From the NCBI GenBank assembly GCA_948567375.1, contig OX419756.1, positions 36,718,333 through 36,782,332 on the forward strand: a DNA stretch of 64,000 nt, written 5' to 3'. Shown piece by piece: positions 54,355 through 64,000 of this stretch. Under the pieces are notes generated by a model, which did no database searches, was not told where the DNA came from, and saw only the letters and a list, made by a program, of their open reading frames with translations. Position numbers and translations under genes: made by a program. This DNA is from Lunularia cruciata. Its lineage: Eukaryota > Streptophyta > Marchantiopsida > Lunulariales > Lunulariaceae. Every line of letters begins with the position of its first letter. Position 1 is the first letter of the stretch.

Positions 54355-55757
54355 GAGTTGTCAGAAGCGTTGTGTAAGCAGTTGGTGAAGTTTGTGGGAG
54401 AGCCTAGAATGAAGAAGGTTGCCTTCTTTGACACTAGAGAGCCAATACCGCTGAACTGGAACAGAGGAGGCATGAAGGCACTGCTAGAGAGACACTTGGG
54501 CAAACGTGAAGTAGGTATGGCAATTGCTACTTTTGAGCCTAGTGTGTATAATGCAATGAGTGAAGTGAAACAATGTGCAGACCTAGGAGAAGTTGAGAAG
54601 AAGAGACTTGCAGAGCAGGTCCGGAGGAAGTCGAGATGGGATGTGCCAATAGCAATAACTGCTATCACAATAGAAGTTGGTGCTACTTGGGACATGATGG
54701 TGGAAGAGAAACAAAAATCTCATCAACGGACAGAGAGTGAAGGGTAAGCAAGAGAAAAGCAGCAGCAAATAGAACCAGAGAGAAGGCAGATCAAAAGGAA
54801 GGAGGTGCAGTTTAGTGATGCACAAAAGAGCAAAGATCAGAATTTGGGTGTGAGAGAAAAGGCCCGGATGGACATAGATGGGGCTGCAAACCAAAAACTG
54901 GGAGAGAGATCTCCTAGAAAGAGGCCGGGTTGGCTGTTGAGCCGGGATATAGAGATAGAACTTGATCCTCAAGAGATCGCTAAAAAGTTATGGAAACAAG
55001 AGGTGAGAGGGTTTACAAACGAGGAATTCTTTGGTGGCTTGAGGAAGGATGTGTAGGACCTTATCCTTGTCAAGGCAAAGAAGAAGCGGTTCTACAAGGA
55101 AGGACCGCACACGTCTTTGTTGTACAAGGCTGGAGTGAGGCTGAAGGAGAAGAGCCAGATGGAAAAGGCCTAGAGCTAGAGCAGGAAAAGCCAGATGATG
55201 AGACCAAGGAAGCACGTGTCTATGATGCTGCTCTTGAGGATGAGAAGTCTTTTGTGCCCTTGTCAGAAGAGGTGCGTGACTCTTTTTGGGCGAGGAGTTG
55301 CAGCAAGTGCAAGATTGAGATGCAAGGGGTGAAGCACCCAATGAGAGCGCTGATTGACTCAGGATTTGAGGTCAACCTCATGTCAAAGGCAGTCTATGAT
55401 GAAGGGCAATGGAAGGTGGACCGCGACATTGACTGGAAGGTAAAATTTGTAAATAAAACCAGGAATGCATTGTGGGGAGCTTGTCTAGATGTCAAAATCA
55501 AGATAGGGAATGTGGTAGAGCCTATCACCGTGTTTGTGCATGATACCTTGCCCTACCTGGTGATCCTAGGACAGCCTTTCATCACTCAGTTTAGGATGGA
55601 GAGTAAGGTCCTGAATGATAGGACTCACATGGCAAAGGTCAGAAGTCAGAATGGGGCCAGAATAGTGCAATTCCCTACTGTTTTTCCGGGCAGCAATAGG
55701 AACAAGAGAGAGTTGAGAGATCTAGAGAAGCCTACTGGAAGGTGGGGTTTCCACTAG
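54355..55757 (+). pseudogene. C1 gag-pro linker and aspartic protease
   Basis: A long charged linker (54358-55056, with TAA at ~54746 and TAG at ~55054) changes frame near 55000. It leads to the protease at ~55310-55610: MRALIDSGFEVNLMS with an intact Asp-Ser-Gly, and YLVILGQPFITQFRMES as the second landmark. The stretch 54990-55757 is open over 255 codons. It cleaves the polyprotein in an intact element. Confidence 0.78.
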
Positions 55758-57830
55758 GTGCCTTGGCAGAGAAGGTGGGAGGACAAGGCACCATATACTA
55801 TATCCCACCATAGAAAATCAGCAAGGAAGACTATTTTGATAGGACCTACACGGGAATCTAGAGTGGTAGAACTGTTTGCTTTGCACATGTAGAGAGCACA
55901 TCGAGAATTTTGCAGAAAAGAATGAGAAAGAAAGAGAGAGTTCTGAAAACAGCAAGGGAGATGGATGATAGCAAGACTATCATTGGAGTGTTGGAGGATT
56001 GGGGAGAAGGCAAGGTAGTCCAGGAGGTGATTGGGGCAATGGAGAAAGGAGAACTTGTGATTGAGATAGGAAAGGAACTTCATGAAGCACTTTCAGAGTT
56101 GGTTCATGAAGTGGAGTGTAACACTAAGTACAAAACAATGGACAAGAAGGTTCATCCCATTGCTATCCCATTGCCATTGGATGCTTTTGAGTTGCTGCGC
56201 AGGACTAGAGAGGAACCAAGATTGAGACAAGAAAGGGATATCAGTCATTTGTTTACTAAGGAGACCTTGGGTGAGCTTAGAGTCGGAGCGGATGCGTTGC
56301 TCATGGAGGTTGAGCGCCATGGATTTAAGGAGATGATTGGTAAGTGTGGGAAAGCTTTTGCTTTCAGATCAAGGAGATTGGGTGTGTGAACACGCAAGAA
56401 GTCACACCAATGATAAATTTCATGGTTCCTCATGTACCATGGGATTTGAGACCAATATTGGTGTCAAAGGCGATTTTGCCCCAATTGATGGAGCTTTTGA
56501 AGGACAAAGTTTAGGCAAACATTTTGGAGCCATCAAAAGTGCCATACTCAAATCGATGGTTCACAGTCAGGAAAAAGAATGGGAAGTTGTAGTTCATATA
56601 GGATATGCAACTGCCAAATAAGATAACAATCCAGAATTCTGGTGTTGGACCGGTTGTGGATGAATTTGCTGAGGAGTTTGCAAGGAGGGCAATTACTCTA
56701 TTGGAGATTTATATTTGGGTTATGATCAGTTTCAACTTTCTGAAGGAAGCTATGACATAACCACCATGCGGACAACGTTAGAGCTAATACGTATGTACAC
56801 TCTCCCGATGGGAGCTACTAACTCTGTGGCACATATGCAAAGAGCTATGAATCGTATTCTGTAGTTCTTTATCCTTGAGAAGACCCCTCCATTCCTAGAT
56901 GATATACCTATCAAGGGTTGCACAATGAGTGAGAAAGATGGAACCTTGGTGAATGGCGGTATTAAGGGGTTTGCCATGGATCACATTTGGGATGTGGAAG
57001 CTATACTGAAGAGGTTGATGGAAGCAGAGGTGACTCTTTCTGGACAAAAGTTGGCATTTGGACTTGGAGAAATCCTTGTGGTGGGACACTTGTGTGGCTC
57101 ATATGGGAGGAAACCAAATCTGGAGAAGGTGGACATTATTCGGAAGATCAAAGACTGTTCCTTGGTTTAGGAGGTAAGACAATTCTTAGGAGCATGTGTT
57201 TTCTACTGTATCTGGATCCCTCATTTTGCTCATGTTGTAGAGAAGCTCTTCCAACTTTTGAGGAAGAGGATCAGATTTTTCTGGAGGCCTGAGCATTCAA
57301 TTGTTATGGCAAAGCTGAAGAAAGTGCTACAGAACCTGCCAATGCTCTACCCGCTTCACTACCGTTGTGGATGACCGATCATAGTTACAATTGATTCAAG
57401 TTCTTATGCTGCTGGTTGGGCTGTGGGCCAAGAAGACAAGAACGGCAGCAGATTTGCAGCAAAGTTTAGATCAAGGATCTTCACGGAATGGCAGCGGAGG
57501 TATCCTCAAATCAAACGGGAATTGTGGGGTACCAAGATAGCGCTAAGATAGGATAGAAACAACCTAATTGGTACCAACATCATCCTGGGAATAGATTGCT
57601 TGCCGCTGCTTAGAATGGTTGGCAACTATGACACTCTAGACATTGCAATGTTGCATTGGATAGCGTTCATTTGGATGTTTAATCAAGAGCTAAGGTACAT
57701 AGCTGGGAAGGACAACCCAGTGGCTGATATGCTGTCTAGAGCATGCTATGAAGGAACTGAAAATAACTATATGATGGATGTGAATGAGCTGGATTTGAAT
57801 TTACTCTTTAGATAAGAATTGTACAAGGAT
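55758..57830 (+). pseudogene. C1 reverse transcriptase and RNase H
   Basis: A pre-RT region is open at 55910-56389. RT is fragmentary: GDLYLGYDQFQLSEGSYD (~56700), PMGATNSVAHMQRAMNRIL (~56806) and FLDDIPIKGCT (~56896) in the YxDD position, then ILVVGHLCGSYGRKPNLEK (~57072). RNase H includes IDSSSYAAGWAVGQEDKNG (~57390) and RYIAGKDNPVADMLSRACY (~57695-57750). The form FLDDIPIKG with the VVGH block differs from the A, B, D and G families. Stops are many. Confidence 0.75.
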
Positions 57831-59144
57831 GATCTTTTGGTTGTTGGAAGGTATCTTAGTTCTCTAGAGAAAAACTCAAAATAGACCAAGGAAGAGTTTG
57901 AGAAGATTAGAAGGAAGTCTAACAAATTTTTGTTGAAGGACTGGTATCTTTGGCGAAGGCCCAAGGGCCGCTCTAGAGTTCCATTTAGAGTGTTGGGAGA
58001 TGAGGAGACAAAGCAGAGAGTGCTACGGGAGTCGCATGATGCAGAGGCTGCTAGACATTGTGGAGTTTAAGGTACGTACAAGCGCATTTGGGGTTTGTAT
58101 TGGTGGCTAGGAATTTATACAAAGGTATGGCGGTATGTGGAGACCTGTGAAAATTGTCAGATCTACTCCAAGGTAAGGCATAGAGATGGGTTGAAACCTA
58201 CTTACCCGCTGAACCTTCATTTTCAGTGGGTTTTGGACTTGGTTCATATGCCTTTAAGAGTCTAGGGAGCCAAATATCTAGTAATGGCAAGGGAAGATCT
58301 GTCTAACTATGTGGAAGGAAGGGCGTTGTCATCTACACATACCCAACAAGTGTGCCGGTTTGTTTTAGAGGATATTATTGCCATGCACAAGTGCTTCTAC
58401 CGGATGAGGGCGGATTGAAGGGAGTTGGACGAAAAGGAAGCAGCTGAGTTCTTTGCTAAATTCAACATCAAATTGAACTTGACAAGTGCTTATAATCCTG
58501 AGGCCAACAGTTTGGGTGAATGAGGTCATCCGCCAATAGTGAATGTGCTAGTGAAGGCCTATCGAGGTGAGACATACAAATGGCCTGATTTGTTGCCATT
58601 GACACTCATGGTAGATAGGTTAACTTGCAGCTCGGTGATTGGAATGCCGCCTGCTGAACTAGTATCAAGGCACTTACTATTATGCGTGTGGAGGAGTACA
58701 TCGTTAGTTGGAGAATTTTTTAGTGGAAGGATAATGTGCCTACAAAGGAATTGATTTTGCACAGGATTGAGCAGAAAATACAAGTGGCACGCAATAAGGT
58801 GAAGGAAGCACTAGCTGAGGAACAAAATATACTTTGACAAGACTCACCGGCTGCGGCTAGTGCCTATCATTGAAGGGGACTAGGTGCTGATTTCAGATAA
58901 CAGCCTGGACATACAACATTCAGCGCTCAAGAAGTTTGCTCGCCATTGGCATGGACCATTTGTTGTCACCAAAGTTCACAAAAATGCCACCTATAGCATG
59001 CAAGAGCTAGAGGGTACTGAACATCATCTGCCATACGCAAGAAAAAGGGTTAAACTTTTCAAACGGCGATCAGGAACCAGAGGAGAAAGAGACCACAAAT
59101 CCAGCTCTAAAGATGATTCAGATGGTGCCACGGAAGGAAACTAA
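57831..59144 (+). pseudogene. C1 integrase
   Basis: The zinc-binding part is ESHDAEAARHCGV and CENCQIYSK (~58032-58170). The core has FQWVLDLVHMPLR (~58225), NYVEGRALSSTHTQQVC (~58305) and AYNPEANSLGE followed by a TGA (~58490-58520). The C-terminal part (58884-59144) reads KFARHWHGPFVVTKVHKNAT and ends at a TAA at 59142. Stops in the core make it inactive. There is no chromodomain or PHD finger. Confidence 0.75.
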
Positions 59145-59190
59145 AAATTTTACATTCTGAACTTTGCTGGAGCAGACCGGTGGCTGCACA

Positions 59191-59207
59191 AGATTGGTGG
59201 GGGTGGA
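59191..59207 (+). other. C1 polypurine tract
   Basis: AGATTGGTGGGGGTGGA precedes TGTCATCGGG, the 3' LTR start. Confidence 0.7.
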
Positions 59208-61793
59208 TGTCATCGGGATAATGATTCACGATTATCATTGGTGCCATTTGGTGAGCTCTAGAGTTTCCTTTAATGGTAACTAAACTCGAGAGTCTCTTTG
59301 TGTTACAAGACACTTGGAGCTTAAATTTGTGACACACCAACTCATGACTTTGTTTATAGTGTTAGAATCTTGGGAATATGTAATTTAGTGCCATTTGAGC
59401 AAATAAGTCTTGTGGGAGTATTTTAGTTTGGGCATTTGAACCAAAGAGTCACGGGAGGTATTTTAGTTAGTGCTACCTTGAGAAAATGAGTCTTGGGGAT
59501 TTTTTGTGTTTAGGAGTGATAAAATGAAAGAAGAGAAGAAGAAGGGTTTTGCCCTAGAGAAGGGAAACTAAACGGGCAAGAGAGAAACTCTCAAAAGTTT
59601 TTTTTCCTTTTTCTTTATGCATTTTGATCAAAAGGGCCTTTGGGGGAAATTTTTTAGTAGCTAAGGGGCCTTTGCCCTGGCCAGTGACAGGAGGATTTTC
59701 AGGAGCTTTTCCCTAAACTAGGAGAGAAGAAGAGAATTTTTGGGAAGTTATGTGGGGGGCTGGAGCTTGGACAGGAAAAAGGGAAGAGATTGAGGGAGAG
59801 AGAGAGCTTGGCCATGAACAAGGCTATGACAGGAAAATTTTGGGAGCTTTTGGCCTGGACATGAACAGGAAGAAAGAGAGAGATTTTTGGGGTTTTTTCC
59901 TTGAGTAGTAACAGGTGATAGGAGGTTTTTTCATGTTAGGGTTGCTTTGGCTGGACACAAGTAGGAGTGAAGGATTTGAGTTTGTTCTGCTGAGGAGGTG
60001 GCAAGAGAGGAAGGAAATTTTGAGAGAAATCTGTTGGCTGAGCATGGCAAGAGAGGTAGGGTTTGATGAGAAGGATTTGAGAGAATGCTCTGTTGGAAAT
60101 TACAGACCCGTAAGGGAATTGGAAATGCATTGCAAGAGTTGTCTAATGAGTAGCCAGTAAAGAGGGTTGATAAGGACCGACCAGTAAGAGAATTGGAAAT
60201 GCATTTTAGGAGTTGGCTGATGAGTAACTTGTTAAGAGGGTTTTGGTAAGAGTATGGAGAATTTTGAGAGTTCTTCTGTTCAGCCTTGGTGAAGTGATAG
60301 TGAGAAGAGAGGGAGAAATTTGAATTAGGTTTTGGCTTAGTCCTAGATAGAGGCTGGAGAGAGAGTTTGGGAGTTTGGGGCTTTACCTTGCATTGGACAG
60401 GAGTAGGAAGGAGAGTAAGGAGGATTTCAAGAGTTCTTTTGTTCAGCCTTGGTGAAGTGACAATGAGAAGAGAGGGAGAAATTTGAATTAGGTTTTGGCT
60501 TGGTCCTACACAGAGGCTAGAGAAGGAGTTTGAGAGGTGGAGCTTGGCCTTGGACAAGAGATGAAATTTCAAGTATACTCTAAGTGAAGTTCCTATGAAG
60601 ATTTTCCAAAAAAGAGCAGCTGGAGACAGAGGGTGAACTTTCAAATGTAAAGAGAAGTGAAGTTCCTATGAAGATTTTCTAGAAAAGAGCAGCTGGAGAC
60701 AGAGGAGTGAATTTTTGAATGTAGAAGAGAACTATTGTGACTGTTGATAGAAGTGAGGTTCCTCTGAAGGTTTTTTAGAAGAGCAGCTAGAGATAGAGAG
60801 ATTGAATTTTGAATGTAGAGAGGACTGTTGTGAGTGTTGGAAAAAGTGAAGTTCCTATGAAGATTTCCCAAAAGTGCAACTGGATAGAGGAGTGAAGTTT
60901 TGAATGGAGAGAGGAATTCTTGAGGTTTGGTTTCAGTTGCTGAATGCTTGGAGAGGAGTGAAGGAGAATCTCAAGTTGCTTCAATTGGTAGAGGTCCTCT
61001 CACAATTGCATGAAGGCTAGTAGGAGAAATTTTGAAGTGGAACAGTTCTTTCTGAAGCAGAGAAGGAGAAGGGTGTCAGAGTTGGTAGTCTTGGCTGATT
61101 GGCACAAAACTGAACCGCAAAACAGGATCATGGGAGACTAAAGAGACCAAGCGGTGAGTCGCCTTGAGTGCTGCCAAACAAAATGTATGCAAAGCGCACT
61201 GGCTAATTTGACATTTAGTTGAGACCTTAGAACAGACATTGTCTAGATCAAAACTATTTTGCTTGACTAGGTCATGTGAGTTCATGAATGGAGTTCCTAT
61301 GAATGATAAATTTGGAAGCGGATGTCTTTTATGAATTATGATTAAAGTCAAGGGAAGGTCCATTTTAGGAGCCCTCAGTCCGGTCTACTTGAATGGTGTA
61401 ATACAACAGTTTGGGTGTCGGGTTTGTGTTTGGTTAGAACATTCACTGTTTCTATAGAGACCACCTTAACTAGTTTCCCAAACCTAAACCTCAGAACCAT
61501 AGTCTGAGCTTGACATGGAAATAAATCATGATACCAGCATAGGTAAGGACCTTAAAGCCATACAACCATGAAAAGCCGGTGTTGAGAAAGCCAAGCACAA
61601 AAAAGAAACCTTTGGAAATATTTGACCTTAGGGGAAGTTACAACAGCAAGTTCATACAAAGACAAATTCCCAACAATCCAAGAGTAGGGAAGGAATGTCA
61701 ATCTACAAGAAAAATCCAAAGAAAGACAATAAGGAAAAAGTGAGCACAAGCAGCCATGTGCTCGGTGCACTCTCAAGACCAAACATTCCCTAT
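59208..61793 (+). repeat. C1 3' LTR (~2.59 kb)
   Basis: It starts TGTCATCGGGATAATG and ends near ACATTCCCT at 61791, where B3 sequence resumes. It holds the empty site of G4, a tandem-repeat block (60590-60900) and no gene. Confidence 0.82.
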
Positions 61794-62176
61794 GATGCTA
61801 GAAACACGTCTACAAACTCCTAAACTATCTAATCAACCATTGCTTGATGATGCTCTTGGCCCTCCTTAGATTGTCCTTGTGCAATTGGTTTGATCCACAT
61901 CACAAAAATAGACTTATCTTCCTCCAAAGCTTGCTCTGTGATTACTTCACTAAGAAACCTCCCATCCAGGGACTCATTTCTCTTCAAAGCTTGCTCCATG
62001 AGTACTTTCCTGGCAAACTTCCTATCTTGGAACTCATCTCCCTTCAAGGCTTGCTCTATGGCTACCTTCTTGACAAACTTACCATATTGGGACTGACTAT
62101 TCTTAGGTGTCTTACTCAGAGGTGCCAGACAACCTAATCAGAAAATCTTACCTTGGTGTTGTACTTGAATTTGTTG
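61794..62176 (-). pseudogene. B3 protease-RT linker with 60-bp repeats
   Basis: It is collinear with B2 24940-25313. Three 60-base units occupy 61921-62100, each with CTTGCTC(T/C)(A/G)TG at the same step. On the minus strand they encode the ~20-residue Lys/Glu-rich unit (DGRFLSEVITEQALEEDKS in the last). The frame is largely open from 62047 to 61829. Confidence 0.75.
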
Positions 62177-62530
62177 TTAGGTCCAATCAAATTGAACCTC
62201 ATGATGTTCAAGCCAAGATAGTCCTAAAATGACATCATAATGTAGAGATTCCACTACAAACCTCATACACTCCAAATACTCCTTCCCAATCTTGAAGGTA
62301 ATAGGATGTAAGGTATAGAATGTAGAACCCTTTCTACCATCTGCCATCATCAATCTACTTCTAATTACCAATTTGATAGGAATACCCAATTCCTTTGCTA
62401 CTTGCATAGACATGCAATTCTTTGAACTTCTAGAATCAACCAAAATCCTACAACCATGATTAGATATTGTACCTTGCAAGTGAAGCAAACTTGCATAGGT
62501 TGAGCCTTCAATCCCATTGGTACTAATCAA
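62177..62530 (-). pseudogene. B3 aspartic protease
   Basis: A 117-codon open frame with ILVDSRSSKNCMSMQVAKEL. The active-site Gly is again Arg, as in B2. The second landmark reads VILGLSWLEHHEVQFDW. The Arg in two copies suggests either inheritance from an already defective master or an independent G-to-A/C change at a methylated site. Confidence 0.8.
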
Positions 62531-62589
62531 GCTCCCAATATGCAGCTTGAAATCTCCTATCTGGATTCTTTGTTTCCTTGATCATTCTG

Positions 62590-63440
62590 CTCCACAAAAT
62601 CCATCTAGGAAACTTGTCTAGGTTTCCCATTCTTAAGTGGACATTCAGCAATGTGATGTCCAACTTGGTAATAATAAAAACACCCACTATTTTATCATAA
62701 TCTTTCTTTATCTATTGTACCAAGTGGTCTCCATTGGTGTTGGTTCCTCCACCCGTGCGTAGTGCATTGGTAGGCTTTGTGTAGGTCAAGGTTGAGACCA
62801 AGTTGTCACAACCAAGGAATTAAAGCGCTTAGCCAATTGCATGGCTTCTTCTACATTTTGTGGTTCATGCATGTTCATCTCTAATTTGAATTGTGACTTC
62901 AATCCCCTCACAAATTGATCTAGAACTTCACCTTCTTGTATATCTGGAAATTGCATGATGATGTTCTAAAATTGTGTGATGTAGCTCCTTATAGAGCCAA
63001 TTTGCTTCAACTCCACCAATTTCTCTTGTGTAGCTCGGGTGGCATTTATAGTTGGAAATTGACCAAGAATTATATCCTTGACTTCTGCTCATGTCAAGAT
63101 TGGTGTAAAAATTTGTCGTTCAGCTTGATCCACTTGGAATTGCCACCAAAGTTTTGCCACACCATCCAATTAGCTAAAAGCCAAGAGAATCTGCTTTTAT
63201 TCATCTTGAAGATTGGTAGCTTCAAAGTAACATTTGCATTCAAACACAAAATTCTCCATTGTGCCTGGAAGACTCTTGCCTTCAAACACCTTGGGTTTTG
63301 GAAATCGGATTTGATCTTCTCCATCTTGAGTTGGTGCTCTCTCTATACGTTCTTGTCATTGTTGGTCTTCTTCATCCAACAATCAAGTAAGGTGCTTGAT
63401 TTGTTGCTGCATAGCAATCATAATGTCTTGTATTGCTGCC
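62590..63440 (-). pseudogene. B3 gag and knuckle remnant
   Basis: It is collinear with B2 gag but with more stops. Capsid-like words such as AKLWWQFQVDQAE-type sequence near 63150 and a broken knuckle near 62660 are visible. No open frame above 80 codons follows gag in this copy. Confidence 0.7.
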
Positions 63441-63689
63441 ATGGCTACTACTCTATCCCACTACTCCCAATTTATTGACAAATAAATGTAGCACATCCAC
63501 CATACTCCATAATTTACAACCGGAAGTATCAAGGGTTCCTCAAACAAGGTGATCATATGCAGAAAATCTTGCCCAAAGCGCGAGATGATGAACTATGTGA
63601 AATGATGCTTTGGTAATACTTGGACACAAAAATCCCAATGGTTTGGCGGAAGTGGATTTGGTGGTCCATAAATTCCATCCATCCCATTC

Positions 63690-63704
63690 TTGCTTTGATA
63701 CCAA
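63690..63704 (-). other. B3 primer binding site (initiator tRNA-Met)
   Basis: TTGGTATCAAAGCAA on the minus strand follows the LTR end ACA. One change from TTGGTATCAGAGC. Confidence 0.88.
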
Positions 63705-64000
63705 TGTAAAAGTCCAAGATCAAAGAGAGAAATAGGGGAATAGAAGATCACATTGGGACACTTAAATGTGGGTAAACTCCAAATGCCTCGTATGAATTTT
63801 GGCTCTTTTATTTATAGAGATCCTACAATGCTCTTGAGAAGCTTCTCAAGAAGCTTCCTTGAGCTACTTTCTTGGAGTGCAAGCCAAGTTAATTGAGAAG
63901 CTTCTCAAGAAGCTTCCTTTTAGAAACCGCTTACTTGGCATGCAAGCTAAGCTAGTTGGAAGCTTTGAGAAGCTATCTACTTGGGATGCAAGCTTAGCTA
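63705..64000 (-). repeat. B3 5' LTR (continues beyond the window)
   Basis: It starts (plus reading) TGTAAAAGTCCAAG. It has a minus-strand TATA box (CTATAAATA, ~63808) and GAAgcTTC pairs from ~63838 on, as in the B2 LTRs. Confidence 0.87.

Larger units (their letters stand above)
47206..61793 (+). mobile_element. Ty3/gypsy element C1 with ~2.6 kb LTRs
   Basis: 5' LTR 47206-47782 plus 51577-53284 (split by G4), gag, protease, RT, RNase H, integrase to 59144, purine tract, 3' LTR 59208-61793. The two LTRs align base by base over most of their length. The 5' LTR has lost its first ~300 bp. Coding parts carry many stops. Confidence 0.87.
45747..64000 (-). mobile_element. Chromovirus copy B3, split by C1
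   Basis: The segments are 45747-47205 (RT, RNase H) and 61794-64000 (linker, protease, gag, primer site, part of the 5' LTR). The element reads leftward and its integrase end is missing at ~45747. The right LTR leaves the window. About 40 bases of B sequence are missing at the C1 junction, so the target duplication cannot be read. Confidence 0.85.

Overview
The window is repeat-packed nuclear DNA of a plant. Nearly all of it is Ty3/gypsy LTR retrotransposons, and I see no convincing host gene, rRNA or functional tRNA. The plant assignment rests on initiator-tRNA-Met type primer sites (TTGGTATCAGAGC), an Athila-like pol, a chromodomain-tailed integrase, 4-5 bp target duplications and stop codons that look like decay of methylated cytosines. 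I cannot name the species. The density, nesting and element types suggest a large genome, possibly of a non-flowering land plant.

Five Ty3/gypsy families are named here A, B, C, D and G, plus one solo LTR (S). B is a chromovirus (chromodomain integrase; LTRs carry heat-shock-element-like arrays). A has ~690 bp LTRs. G has an Athila-like pol and giant ~3.8 kb LTRs that themselves encode a long protein. D carries a cytosine-C5 DNA methyltransferase domain between protease and reverse transcriptase and a PHD finger at the integrase C-terminus. C has ~2.6 kb LTRs and a divergent RT.

Nesting resolves most of the window. Copy B1 (+) occupies 1-1704, 30261-30528 and 34311-35710. It was split by A1 (1705-30260) and by a solo giant LTR G2 (30529-34310, duplication ACATA). 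Inside A1, G1 (2149-18301, duplication AATTA) sits in the A1 5' LTR, and D1 (6753-16674, minus strand) sits in the G1 3' LTR. B2 (20858-27199, minus) sits in the A1 gag and is itself split by solo LTR S (21574-22311, duplication GATAG). After a short unassigned stretch comes solo giant LTR G3 (36787-40545, minus, duplication CCATC). A decayed D relative D2 (40656-44120) follows, split by solo LTR A2 (41970-42882). B3 (minus; 45747-47205 plus 61794-64000) is split by C1 (47206-61793), which holds solo giant LTR G4 (47783-51571, duplication AGAAT).

Most pol genes are broken. The clearest exceptions are the uninterrupted 769-codon reading frame inside solo LTR G2 and the D1 coding region, which over ~7.4 kb has only eleven in-frame stops (nine TAG, two TGA) and one frame change. 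The most notable observations are the D element (DNA methyltransferase plus PHD finger), the protein gene inside giant LTRs, and the heat-shock-type promoter array of the chromovirus LTR.
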